This document shows positions 16,297-24,709 of a stretch of 64,000 nucleotides of DNA, piece by piece. Origin of the DNA: Deltaproteobacteria bacterium (GTDB lineage Bacteria > Desulfobacterota > GWC2-55-46); assembly GCA_019912665.1 (NCBI GenBank), contig JAIOIE010000021.1, positions 261,679 to 325,678 of the forward strand, in the 5' to 3' direction. A program made the translations under genes and the position numbers. The notes below the pieces were generated by a model that was not told the DNA's origin, did not search any database, and worked only from the letters and a program-made list of their open reading frames with translations. Each line of letters begins with the position of its first letter. The stretch's first letter is position 1.

Positions 16297-18669
16297 TCAA
16301 TCTTGATAAAGGAGTGTTTGAAGTTGATTGACAGCATCCCTTAACCTTTCCGGGCCGCCGAACAACCCGGCAATCTCCATTACGTTGCCGTGGTCCGATA
16401 TGGGCGGTATCTTCAATACGTCAGGGATAACGAACTGGGCCGTGCCGTGCTCGGCGTATTTCTCAAGAAGCTCATTCAATATGGCTTTCGCCTCTGGGCC
16501 ATACTGGTCGAAAAAGTCCTTTTTATCCTTACGGAGCCTGTCTGCCCGCTCCCGCCTTGTGCGTAGAGGCGCATTGAAGGCTATATGGCAGAGTAGGTCA
16601 AACGGGTCGGCAGCAGGCTGGTTGGCAGAGACCGCCAGCTCGTCAAAGTCTATCCCCTTCTCCTCAAGCTTAGAGATAATCTCCGAGCGCTGGATAGGGT
16701 CCGCCCACAATGATTGCATCTCGGCGGCATTCGGATAAAGGATACGGACCTTTTCTGCGGCATAGTCAGTAAACTTAACTACCCGGAGCTGTTTGCCATC
16801 AGGGTCAAGCTCGTAGACGAGGTGCGCGGCGACCTCCACAAAACCGCCGTCGACATAATACCTTTTCGGCTCGCCTGTGGGAGGTTCGGTGATCATAGGA
16901 GGCTCAAAGACATCCACTATCACATCTTCGTCCTCGACTTTTTCCGGCTCAGTTACTTTTTCCTCTGTAACCTGTCCGGCATCGTCAACCACCTGCTCGC
17001 TTACAAGCGCGGGCTCTCCGTCAAAAGCCGGGTCGGCAAATAGCCGCGTGGCGCTCCCGGTATAATCGATAATACTGAAGTAAAGCTTCCCATAATCGTC
17101 CCTTACGCGGGTGCCCCTGCCGATTATCTGTTTGAATTCAGTCATTGAGTTTATTACCCGGGCAAGGACAACGTTCTTGCAGGTAGGCGCGTCAACGCCT
17201 GTGGTAAGGAGCTGGGAGGTTGTCAATATCACCGGAGTGGTCGTCTCAAGCTCCTGGAATTTTCCAAGGTAACCCCTTCCGATATCTCCCTCGTCAGCTG
17301 TCACCCTGCATACATAATCAGGGAATTGTTGGGTAAGGTCGGAGTTCCGGTTATTAAGAGCCCGGCGCATCTCGTCCGCATGTTCCTGGTTGACGCAAAA
17401 GACTATGGTCTTGGCAAAGCGGTCCGTCTTTCTCAAAAACTCCGTCAGGTGCCGTGCCATGGCCTCAGTGCGGGCGCGTAACGCAACAACCCGCTCAAAG
17501 TCCTTTGTATAGTATTCACCGTCAGGTATCTCACGGCCGTACCTGTCGAGCTCGCCCTGGCTGGGCCTCCAGCCAGCTGCATCGTAAGTTGTTATTACCC
17601 GATGGACGCGATAAGGGGCAAGGAAGCCGTCTTCTATCCCCTGCTTAAGGCTGTATTGGTAGATCGGGTTACCGAAGTAGGCGTAGGTGTCTCTGTTATC
17701 ATCGCAAAGAGGCGTGGCGGTCATGCCAAGCTGATATGCAGGAGAGAAGTATTCCAGTATCTCCCTCCAGTTGCTCTCATCGCTTGCGCTCCCGCGGTGG
17801 CACTCGTCCACGATAATCACGTCAAAGAAGTCGCGCGAATATTCCCTGTAAAGGCCCGGCCTCCTCTCGTCTCTCGCAATCGCCTGATATATGGCAAAGT
17901 ACATCTCCCGCGACTTATTTACCTCGCCATTTTCTATCTTCCAGCGGGCATCACCAAAGGGGGCGAATGTCTTGTCCTTCGGGTCATCGACCAGGATGTT
18001 ACGGTCAGCGAGGTAAAGAATTTTGGGGCGGCGGTACTCTCCAGTGCGGTTCCAGCGCGCGCTCCAGAGCTTCCAGCATATCTGAAAGGCAACGACGGTC
18101 TTGCCTGTGCCGGTGGCCATGGTCAAAAGGACCCGCGGCTTGCCTTGCAGGATCGCCTGGACGGTCTTGTTTATGGCTATCTCTTGGTAATAGCGTGGAT
18201 TCTTGCCATTAACATTGCAGTAAGGGGTAAGCAGGCGATTGGCTATTGAATCGTCTGTGAGCCCCTGTCCGGTGCGCAGACGACTCCAGAGTTCTTCAGG
18301 GCCAGGGAATGCCTCTATGTGCCGTTCCTTGCCGGTGAGATAATCAAATTCTAAAATGCCATGTCCGTTTGTAGAATAAGCAAATTTAAGGCCGAGTATC
18401 TCGGCATAGTCTTTGGCCTGCTGGAGGCCGTCTCCGGAAGATTTGTAATCCGCTTTGGCCTCAACAACCGCAATCGGGAAATCACGGGTATAACGAAGTA
18501 GATAGTCCGCCCGCTTTTGCTTACGCCGTTTGACCCTGCTCCCAGCGACAACGATACGGCCGTCCGTAAAGGTCCTCTGCTCGGTGAAGGAGTGAGGGTC
18601 ATTATCCCAACCGGCTTCAGTGAGCCTCGGAACGACGAATTTTCGGCAGGTGTCGGCTTCGTTAGGCAT
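16297..18669 (-). CDS. hsdR: Type I restriction endonuclease subunit HsdR
   Basis: The 790-aa motor-nuclease has an N-terminal PD-(D/E)xK domain (KRADYLLRY with D55, then IAVVEAKADYK with E70 and K72), a superfamily 2 helicase core (Walker A MATGTGKT at 184-191, DECHR box at about 270, GMTATP, and motif VI QIIGRGTRVRDD), and a C-terminal helical region after an acidic linker (about 570-600). It translocates DNA and cuts away from unmethylated HsdS targets. It is the first gene of the leftward block. The start codon has only a weak ribosome-binding site. The long divergent region upstream should hold the promoter for the whole RM-cas block. Confidence 0.95.
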   Translation of the reverse strand: MPNEADTCRKFVVPRLTEAGWDNDPHSFTEQRTFTDGRIVVAGSRVKRRKQKRADYLLRYTRDFPIAVVEAKADYKSSGDGLQQAKDYAEILGLKFAYSTNGHGILEFDYLTGKERHIEAFPGPEELWSRLRTGQGLTDDSIANRLLTPYCNVNGKNPRYYQEIAINKTVQAILQGKPRVLLTMATGTGKTVVAFQICWKLWSARWNRTGEYRRPKILYLADRNILVDDPKDKTFAPFGDARWKIENGEVNKSREMYFAIYQAIARDERRPGLYREYSRDFFDVIIVDECHRGSASDESNWREILEYFSPAYQLGMTATPLCDDNRDTYAYFGNPIYQYSLKQGIEDGFLAPYRVHRVITTYDAAGWRPSQGELDRYGREIPDGEYYTKDFERVVALRARTEAMARHLTEFLRKTDRFAKTIVFCVNQEHADEMRRALNNRNSDLTQQFPDYVCRVTADEGDIGRGYLGKFQELETTTPVILTTSQLLTTGVDAPTCKNVVLARVINSMTEFKQIIGRGTRVRDDYGKLYFSIIDYTGSATRLFADPAFDGEPALVSEQVVDDAGQVTEEKVTEPEKVEDEDVIVDVFEPPMITEPPTGEPKRYYVDGGFVEVAAHLVYELDPDGKQLRVVKFTDYAAEKVRILYPNAAEMQSLWADPIQRSEIISKLEEKGIDFDELAVSANQPAADPFDLLCHIAFNAPLRTRRERADRLRKDKKDFFDQYGPEAKAILNELLEKYAEHGTAQFVIPDVLKIPPISDHGNVMEIAGLFGGPERLRDAVNQLQTLLYQD

Positions 18670-18821
18670 ACTGATTTCCGGCAGCCTCTAAACTACAAAT
18701 TTAACGGCATTATCTGTATAACACAAAACGCCTTTTCATTGCAGCCATTTTGCACCTTCTCGGGCAATCAAATCACTTATCGCTTTCTATAACATCCTCA
18801 AACAATAAGGATAAAATCACC

Positions 18822-18851
18822 GGACATTGATGGACATCTGTGGACATCCGT
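18822..18851. repeat. Three tandem 10-bp GGACAT repeats
   Basis: GGACATTGAT, GGACATCTGT and GGACATCCGT follow each other with an exact 10-bp period, placing the conserved GGACAT on one face of the helix. This looks like a cooperative operator between the divergent modules. Confidence 0.7.
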
Positions 18852-18927
18852 CCGTATCAATGACCCCGATTATAGAGTAAAATATGCGTAGTTCACCTCC
18901 CCGGCCTCGCGAACCGGGGAGATCTTT

Positions 18928-18967
18928 AGGCCCGTAACCGTGCACGGCGGTTGCGGGCCTTTGTTTT
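18928..18967 (+). terminator. Terminator hairpin ahead of the replication module
   Basis: AGGCCCGTAACCG pairs with CGGTTGCGGGCCT around a seven-base loop and is followed by TTGTTTT on the + strand. A second hairpin (CTCCCCGG / CCGGGGAG) lies about 30 bp upstream. No protein gene ends here, so the pair may close a short RNA or act as an attenuator in the leader of the primase operon. Confidence 0.65.
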
Positions 18968-18993
18968 CCCCTTGGGGACACTTTATGAAGAAA

Positions 18994-19346
18994 CGTCGTA
19001 AATACGCCTGAGGAAAAAAATTTGAAAAATAATGTCCCCAAAACCATCTCAGAAGAGCCTTTTATATATAGGAGAGGGTTCTGCGAAGCTTTTCAGGGCG
19101 GACGTCGTATGCGGTAAGGACAAAATTTTATGTCCCCCAACATCACTATCAATCCCCTTTATACGGTATGGAGAAATATTTTTTTAAAAGGTGCAACAAA
19201 TTCTGAGATTTTCCGGAATATACGTCTCGAAGAAAGGAAAAAGCCCCGCCATTTTTTGAGATGGGCGTCGTATATATGCCTAGGGAGAAAAGTTCCGACA
19301 CTTTTCAAAAAACGTCTTATGCATGCCTTAGAGGATGAAACATTCC
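18994..19346 (+). repeat. Four degenerate iteron-like direct repeats
   Basis: Copies begin at 18994, 19103, 19266 and 19313. Each starts CGTCGTA (CGTCTTA in the last), continues with a variable TATGCC-like word, then a GAGGA/AAGGA purine block and an A/T-rich end. They lie just upstream of the primase operon. They may be replication-initiator binding sites, or repeated leader segments with ribosome-binding-like purine blocks. Confidence 0.55.
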
Positions 19347-19385
19347 ATCGTTTTAATGGCGCTATCAAGTAAGGAGGCAAATAGG

Positions 19386-19652
19386 ATGAGACAACCCTAC
19401 CGGCAAACCGCAGACGAATTTTCCACAAGAGATCTATACATAGCCTCGGTACTCAAGCAGGCTGGTATCCCGATTCTCCGGATTGAGGACAGCAACGGCC
19501 GGGGCGTCTTTGTCTTCCAGTCCTGCAAGGAGATAGCCGCGCTCACGAAGGATTACTACAACGGCGCACTCCGGGTAGATCCGCAGGGGCTCTTCGCCGC
19601 ATGGAAAGCCCTTAAATCGGCAGTATATTCGGCAATTCGGGACGTAAGGTGA
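19386..19652 (+). CDS. DUF5659-like small protein of the replication module
   Basis: The 88-aa protein reads STRDLYIASVLKQAGIPILRIEDSNGRGVFVFQSCKEIAALTKDYYNGALRVDPQGLFAAWKALKSAVY, which fits the small DUF5659 pattern (T-x-D-L-Y-x-A ... G-x-x-x-F-x-F ... Y-x-N-G ... L-K-S) seen next to primases in mobile elements. The ATG at 19386 has an AAGGAGG ribosome-binding site at about 19372; a longer frame upstream lacks one. It is 22 bp before the primase gene and is probably co-transcribed. Its biochemical role is not known. Confidence 0.75.
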   Translation: MRQPYRQTADEFSTRDLYIASVLKQAGIPILRIEDSNGRGVFVFQSCKEIAALTKDYYNGALRVDPQGLFAAWKALKSAVYSAIRDVR

Positions 19653-19674
19653 AAAGAGCAGGAGAGGAATCAGG

Positions 19675-22140
19675 ATGGAAAAGCCGACCAAACCCAACAT
19701 CGACCAGGCCCGTCGTCATTTGATGTTGCTGGATGAGGACGCTGAGAACTTCGTCTTTCAGACCTTCGCCGATAACCCCGGGCGAAAAGACAAGACATTG
19801 ACCCGCGTTCTCTACGGAACTCTTGACGAGCACGCGGCAGAGCTGACCCGCTTAAACCAAAAGGGTGCCGGGGTGTTTGTACTCGTCAACCACTCGAAAA
19901 ACGGCAGACGGAGGATAGCTGACATAACCCACGCGCGCGCTATTTTCAGGGAAGCTGATGCCCCGGACCTTCCGCCGCTACCTATGGAACCTCATTTCGT
20001 AATTGAGACCTCGCCTGGGAAGCGACACGAGTATCTGGTGATTGAGCCGACCGAGGACCTCGACAAATGGGACCGCATAATGGCCCGCATGGTGGAGGAC
20101 TTTGGCAGCGACCCGAACGCAAAAGACCGCGCCCGCGTGCTCAGGCTGGCAGGTTTCTACCACCTAAAAGACCCCGCAAGACCTCACCTTGTAAAAATCG
20201 TCCAGGAAAACGGTGGACTACCGTACACGCTCGAACAAGTTGCTCGTCATGTACCACCGCTTATAAAGAACGCGAAGGCTGCCGCTCCGGTCGGTGAGAC
20301 AATAACAGAGGGGGCGCGCAACGCGAAATTAACGTCCCTTGCCGGTTCCATGAGGCGGCGCGGAGCGAGCGAGGACGCAATCCTGGCCGCGCTTGCCGAG
20401 GAGAATAGGCATAGGTGCGTCCCTCCGCTCGGAGACGAGGAGGTCGAGCAGATTGCCGGGAGTATCGCTAAATACCCGCCTGAGCCGCTCGTTGATGAAG
20501 CGTCCATCCTGGCGGCAGCCAAAGGCTTGACCCCTGACTCACCCCCCGAGGATATCGAGCCGATAATAGCGGCCGCCACCAAGAACCTGAGGCCCATCGC
20601 GCGCCAGAGGCTTTACGAGGCCATTAAAGCGGCCACAGGTCTTCCGTTAAGCGCGATTCGCCTGGAGGCCGCTTCCGTCTTCAAGGCGGCTGAAGCAGAG
20701 GAGCCGGACCATCTCGACCTTGCCCGGAAAACGATAGAGGTCATCGGGGCTGACAACGTCATCTCTACAGAGGCCCATATCTGGGTGTGGGAAGGCAAGG
20801 GCGTGTGGCGTGATGTCGACGACCGGAGAATCAAAATCGAGGTTCACAATGTCCTCGAATCGTCTGGCCTCGACGTTTCCCAGAACCGCGTGAACGGGGT
20901 GCTGGACGTCTTCAGGACCGAAACCTTCAAAGACGCCCATGTCTGGAACATCCATGAGGACACGATAAACGTCCTCAATGGAGAATTGATGCTTACGCCC
21001 GAAGGCTGGCGACTTTGTCCTCATGAGCGCGAGAATTACCGCACCACACAGCTGCCGGTCGCTTACGACCCCGGGGCGGACTCGCCCCGTTTCCGGCAGT
21101 TCTTGGAGGAGATATTCCGGGGAGACGCAGACGGGCCGGAAAAGGCCAGGGCGCTCCTTGAAATGGTTGCTTACACGCTCGTATCGCACGCTCGATATGA
21201 GCGGTTTATCCTGCTGGTCGGCAACGGCGCAAACGGCAAGAGCGTTCTCCTGGCGGTTATACGGCTCCTGGTGGGCCCAGCCAATTGCGCGGCAGTGCAG
21301 CCGTCCCAGTTCGGGAACCAGTTCCAGAGGGCGCACCTGAATCACAAGCTCGCGAATATCGTCTCTGAGCTCAAGGAGGGCGCTGAGCTCGAGGACGACG
21401 CATTGAAGGCAATCGTCTCCGGCGAGCCCACCACGGTGTCCCACAAATTCAAGGACCCATTCGTGATGATGCCCTTTGCCACCTGCTGGTTCGGGACAAA
21501 TCATTTGCCGCACACGAACGATTTTTCGGATGCCATGTTTCGCAGGGCTTTGGTCGTGCCCTTTAACCGGCAATTCAAGCCCGGGGTCGACGCCGACCCG
21601 CACCTCAAGGACAAGCTCGCAGCCGAGTTACCCGGGATACTGAATATGGCCCTGGCCGCTTATGCAGACGCCATGAATCGGGGGACCTTCACCGAACCAG
21701 CGTCCTGCATTGAGGCTAAACACGCATGGAGGCTGGAGGCTGACCAGGCGGCACAGTTCGCCGAGGAGGCAATCGAGTGGCTGGCTGGCGAGCGTGAGAC
21801 CTCGAAGGCCGTTTTTGATGCCTACCAGGCTTGGGCCGAGGCAAACGGGGTAAAGCGTCCACTGAACCGCAAGAACCTCACCCAGAGGCTCGAGCGCCTG
21901 GGGGCCAGAACAGGGAAGGCCCATGGCGGGCAACGGGTGCTCTATGGCCTCAGGCTAAGGGACGGAGGCGTGAGTGGCGCATTTTCTCACCCTTTAGCGT
22001 ATGGAGAAAATACATGTATTCAAAATACAGGAGAAGAAATACATTTGTATTCCAAAAATAGTAAGGGTACGGAAGTCCCGCCACTCGCGCCTCCATCGCC
22101 ACAGGAGGACGACGAGACCGTACTTGAGGTGCTCGAATGA
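19675..22140 (+). CDS. Element primase-helicase (RepB-like primase, PriCT, D5/P4-type helicase)
   Basis: This 821-aa protein would prime and unwind DNA for autonomous replication of the island. Residues about 10-200 match a RepB-type archaeo-eukaryotic primase (LYGTLDEHAAELTRLNQKGAGVFVLVN, ARAIFREADAP, HFVIETSPGKRHEYLVIEP). About 225-270 is a PriCT-type helical domain (NAKLTSLAGSMRRRGASEDAI). About 370-640 is the D5_N plus superfamily 3 helicase of the phage P4 alpha type, with Walker A GNGANGKS at about 516-523, the SGEPTTVSHKFKDP segment and the sensor-like FGTNHLPHTNDFSDAMFRR. A C-terminal winged-helix-like part follows. RBS AGGAGAGG precedes the ATG. It overlaps the next gene by four bases. 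Confidence 0.93.
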   Translation: MEKPTKPNIDQARRHLMLLDEDAENFVFQTFADNPGRKDKTLTRVLYGTLDEHAAELTRLNQKGAGVFVLVNHSKNGRRRIADITHARAIFREADAPDLPPLPMEPHFVIETSPGKRHEYLVIEPTEDLDKWDRIMARMVEDFGSDPNAKDRARVLRLAGFYHLKDPARPHLVKIVQENGGLPYTLEQVARHVPPLIKNAKAAAPVGETITEGARNAKLTSLAGSMRRRGASEDAILAALAEENRHRCVPPLGDEEVEQIAGSIAKYPPEPLVDEASILAAAKGLTPDSPPEDIEPIIAAATKNLRPIARQRLYEAIKAATGLPLSAIRLEAASVFKAAEAEEPDHLDLARKTIEVIGADNVISTEAHIWVWEGKGVWRDVDDRRIKIEVHNVLESSGLDVSQNRVNGVLDVFRTETFKDAHVWNIHEDTINVLNGELMLTPEGWRLCPHERENYRTTQLPVAYDPGADSPRFRQFLEEIFRGDADGPEKARALLEMVAYTLVSHARYERFILLVGNGANGKSVLLAVIRLLVGPANCAAVQPSQFGNQFQRAHLNHKLANIVSELKEGAELEDDALKAIVSGEPTTVSHKFKDPFVMMPFATCWFGTNHLPHTNDFSDAMFRRALVVPFNRQFKPGVDADPHLKDKLAAELPGILNMALAAYADAMNRGTFTEPASCIEAKHAWRLEADQAAQFAEEAIEWLAGERETSKAVFDAYQAWAEANGVKRPLNRKNLTQRLERLGARTGKAHGGQRVLYGLRLRDGGVSGAFSHPLAYGENTCIQNTGEEIHLYSKNSKGTEVPPLAPPSPQEDDETVLEVLE

Positions 22141-22607
22141 AGTATCAGGTCATAGGCACACTCAAGGTCCGCACACCGTCCGGGGTCCGAGAGTTAAGGT
22201 CCGGCGAAACGGTAACTTTGCCAGGAGACATGGCCTTTAGACTGGTTGAGAGTGGCAGAGTTAAACCCTTTTCCCCCGACTGCTTCTCGCCGGACGGAAC
22301 TCTTGAAGAGGCCCTTATGGAGACGAAGGCCGACGGATGGACTGATGAGCAACTCTGCATCTACATAGACGCGCTTTGGGAGACCGGGGTGTTAAGGGCT
22401 CCCTGGGGATTCAAGGTGCTGGATTCTCCACTGGTCGGCGACTTCTGGATTATAAGCGACACCACTGCCAGAGATGAGCTCCCGGTCGGGGCCAAAAGCT
22501 TCACCATAGAGGAATTAAGGCCACTTATTGAGGTTTTTCATGTTTTCGAAGGGTCTACGGTCATGGAAGTAAGATTCCCCATGTCACGGGTCCCTCTACG
22601 CGTGTAG
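22137..22607 (+). CDS. Unknown protein of the replication module
   Basis: The 156-aa protein begins inside the primase stop (ATGA overlap), so translation is coupled. The first 45 residues (KYQVIGTLKVRTPSGVRELRSGETVTLPGDMAFRLVESGRVKPFSP) resemble a small beta-barrel element common in mobile-element proteins of this position, sometimes seen as a cap on longer proteins. The remainder has no motif I recognise. There is no signal peptide or membrane helix. A role in replication or its control is suggested only by neighbours. Confidence 0.75.
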   Translation: MKYQVIGTLKVRTPSGVRELRSGETVTLPGDMAFRLVESGRVKPFSPDCFSPDGTLEEALMETKADGWTDEQLCIYIDALWETGVLRAPWGFKVLDSPLVGDFWIISDTTARDELPVGAKSFTIEELRPLIEVFHVFEGSTVMEVRFPMSRVPLRV

Positions 22608-22686
22608 CCCTGCGGGTGGCTCCGAGCGCGGTTTTCCTCCAGCGTCGGGGCATGATTTCAAGTTTCAGGTTTCAACTGAGGTTTCA

Positions 22687-23283
22687 ATGGGTAAAACGAA
22701 GAAAAATAAGCCTGGGCTTCTTACCATGAACGCTTACGCAAAGCGCCGTGGAGTGTCGCACACGGCTGTAGCCAAGGCGGTGAAGTCCGGACGCATAAGC
22801 AGGACGGCAAATGGCCTGATAGACCCTGAGGCAGCGGACAGGCAGTGGGCTGACAATACCGACCCCTCAAAGCCACTGAACTCAGTCACCGGCAACCCAA
22901 GGCACCGGAGGCTGGTGGACTCCCCGTCAATGCCTACCTCTAACCCGGAGGCTATTACAAACGCCCAGGCAGGCGGCCTTCCGCCCTATTCACAGAGCAG
23001 GGCTATAAGGGAGGCTTATGAGGCTCGGCTCAGGAAGCTCGAATACGAGGTAAGGGCCGGGAAACTCATAAGCGCCGATGAGGTCAAGGTCATTGCATTC
23101 AACATCGCCCGGCTCACAAGGGATAAGCTCATGGGCTTACCAGACAGGCTTGCCCCAATACTGGCTGGCATAAGCGATTGCCACGAGACGCACAAGCTCC
23201 TGAGCGCGGAGATACGCCTTGTCTGCGAGGATCTCTCGAAACCCGATAGCTATTCGAATATCAAGAAGGCCAGCGATCAATGA
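22687..23283 (+). CDS. Nu1 / terminase-small-subunit-like DNA-binding protein
   Basis: The 198-aa protein has an N-terminal helix-turn-helix of the Nu1 type (LTMNAYAKRRGVSHTAVAKAVKSGRISRTANGLIDPEAADRQWADNTD), a polar linker, and a C-terminal helical domain (AYEARLRKLEYEVRAGKLISADEVKVIAFNIARLTRDKLMGLPDRLAPILAG) characteristic of small terminase subunits and related packaging proteins. Phage Nu1 binds the cos/pac site and guides the large terminase. No large terminase is present, as in satellites that redirect a helper's packaging motor. It could alternatively be a regulator built on the same fold. It overlaps the excisionase gene by four bases. Confidence 0.8.
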   Translation: MGKTKKNKPGLLTMNAYAKRRGVSHTAVAKAVKSGRISRTANGLIDPEAADRQWADNTDPSKPLNSVTGNPRHRRLVDSPSMPTSNPEAITNAQAGGLPPYSQSRAIREAYEARLRKLEYEVRAGKLISADEVKVIAFNIARLTRDKLMGLPDRLAPILAGISDCHETHKLLSAEIRLVCEDLSKPDSYSNIKKASDQ

Positions 23284-23591
23284 ACCTCGTCACCATAAAA
23301 GAGCTGTCGGATTTCCTTAAAGTAAAACCGTCCACCCTTTACTCCTGGGTGCATAACGGGACGATTCCGTTCATCAAGCTAAACGGGCTCCTGCGCTTTG
23401 ATATGGACGATGTCCAGGAGTGGGTCAAAGGCTCGAAGGCGATGTCCCACAACGTTCTGAAATCCTTGAGGAAATCGTCCAATCTGGATGTAGATGCAAT
23501 CGTCAAAAGGGCAGTTGAAAGCGCCCGTCAAGGACGTTACAATCCTCCCAAACGGGAAACCAGCCTGAATCAAGGCCTCAGGAAGGAGTGA
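23280..23591 (+). CDS. Excisionase-like MerR-type HTH protein
   Basis: The 103-aa protein starts with a winged helix of the excisionase/MerR type (LVTIKELSDFLKVKPSTLYSWVHNGTIPFIKLNGLLRFDMDDVQEWVKGS), which bends DNA at att sites and steers the integrase toward excision. The C-terminal half is basic. It begins inside the stop of the gene before it and ends five bases before the integrase start, forming a tight int-xis pair. A role as transcription regulator is also possible because the fold is shared. Confidence 0.85.
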   Translation: MNLVTIKELSDFLKVKPSTLYSWVHNGTIPFIKLNGLLRFDMDDVQEWVKGSKAMSHNVLKSLRKSSNLDVDAIVKRAVESARQGRYNPPKRETSLNQGLRKE

Positions 23592-23596
23592 TCAGT

Positions 23597-24640
23597 ATGG
23601 GGCTTTATAAACGAGGCCAGGTCTGGTGGATGCAGTTCACATACAAGGGCAGGCTTATTAGAAGGTCTACCGAGACCGGGGACAAGAAGCTTGCCAGGAC
23701 GATCTTCGGCAAGGTGACCACCGAGATCGCCGAAGGCAAGTGGCTGGACAAGCTCGAGGGCGAGGATAAGACCTTCAGCGACCTTGCGGAGAAGTACATC
23801 AACGAGTACGCCAAGCAACACAAGAGGTCCTGGTCAAAGGACGATGAACGCCTCAAGAACCACCTCATCCCATTCTTCGGCAACATGATCGTGACGGAGA
23901 TTAGCCCAAAGATAATCTCCGCCTACAAGGGGCACAGGTACTCCAAGGGCGTGAAAGCGGCCACCATCAACCGGGAGTTGGCTATCATGAAGCACATGTA
24001 CACGATAGCGGTGAAGGAATGGGAGTGGTGCAGGGACAACCCGGTTATGCGCGTCTCGATGGAGAAGGAAGGCCAGCCGCGTGACAGGTGGCTGACCTAC
24101 GAGGAGGAAAAGAGGCTCATGGGGGCCTGTCCTGGATGGCTTCAGGAGATCGTCACCTTCGCGCTCAACACCGGGATGCGCCAAGGCGAGATCCTCTCAT
24201 TGAGATGGCAGGACGTGAACCTCTTTAGCGGCATCGCCACCCTCCAGGAGACGAAGAACGGCGAGCGGAGGTCCATCCCCCTTAACCGGACCACATGGGA
24301 GCTACTGAAGGCGAAATCCAAGGTCAGATATCTCGCAAGCGACCATGTCTTTGCGAACGACGCAGGAAAGAGGATGGACGGCGGGAACCTTCGAACCGAT
24401 TTCATGAAGGCACTCAAGGCCGCGAAGATTGACGGCTTCTGCTTCCACGACTTGAGACATACCTTCGCAACCCGACTCGTTCAGCGTGGCATCGACCTCT
24501 ACAAGGTCCAGAAGCTCCTCGGCCACCGGGACAACAAGACCACGCAGAGGTACGCGCACCATTATCCGGAAAGCCTCCGGGACGGCGTTGACGTCCTGGA
24601 CATCAGGCCGGATGCGGCGCAACCAGTAGCACAGTTTTAG
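23597..24640 (+). CDS. int: Tyrosine recombinase integrase of the island
   Basis: The 347-aa integrase has an N-terminal arm-binding strand region (MGLYKRGQVWWMQFTYKGRLIRRSTETGD), a SAM-like core-binding domain (about 58-150) and a catalytic domain with R195 (NTGMRQGE), H284 and R287 (FHDLRHTFATRL), H310 (LLGHRDNKTT) and the nucleophile Y319 (QRYAHH). It would join the 46-bp att cores. The ATG at 23597 has AAGGAG eight bases upstream; a GTG three codons earlier is the alternative. The stop is 70 bp from the tRNA-Met attachment site, the usual place for tRNA-targeting integrases. Confidence 0.96.
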   Translation: MGLYKRGQVWWMQFTYKGRLIRRSTETGDKKLARTIFGKVTTEIAEGKWLDKLEGEDKTFSDLAEKYINEYAKQHKRSWSKDDERLKNHLIPFFGNMIVTEISPKIISAYKGHRYSKGVKAATINRELAIMKHMYTIAVKEWEWCRDNPVMRVSMEKEGQPRDRWLTYEEEKRLMGACPGWLQEIVTFALNTGMRQGEILSLRWQDVNLFSGIATLQETKNGERRSIPLNRTTWELLKAKSKVRYLASDHVFANDAGKRMDGGNLRTDFMKALKAAKIDGFCFHDLRHTFATRLVQRGIDLYKVQKLLGHRDNKTTQRYAHHYPESLRDGVDVLDIRPDAAQPVAQF

Positions 24641-24709
24641 CGCAATTTCGGATTTTGAAAATCGGGCTGAAAAATACGGCTGCGTAACTTCTTGGATTTA
24701 CGAGAGATT

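Larger units (their letters stand above)
18670..19385. promoter_or_regulatory. Divergent control region of the island
   Basis: About 716 bp separate the leftward cargo block from the rightward replication module. In order it holds an AT-rich stretch just upstream of hsdR with a possible - strand -10 box (around 18711-18725), three tandem GGACAT units (18822-18851), a TATAGAG/TAAAAT -10-like stretch reading right (about 18870-18881), two hairpins with the second a terminator (18897-18967), and four degenerate direct repeats (18994-19346). A possible 80-codon frame at 19130-19372 overlaps two of these repeats and is weak. The promoters are guesses; the repeats and hairpins are plainly visible. 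Confidence 0.6.

Noticed and set aside
19130-19372. An 80-codon frame upstream of the DUF5659 gene
   Set aside because: It overlaps two of the four direct repeats, has only a modest purine stretch before the ATG and no recognisable fold. It might still be a small real gene, but I would not annotate it.
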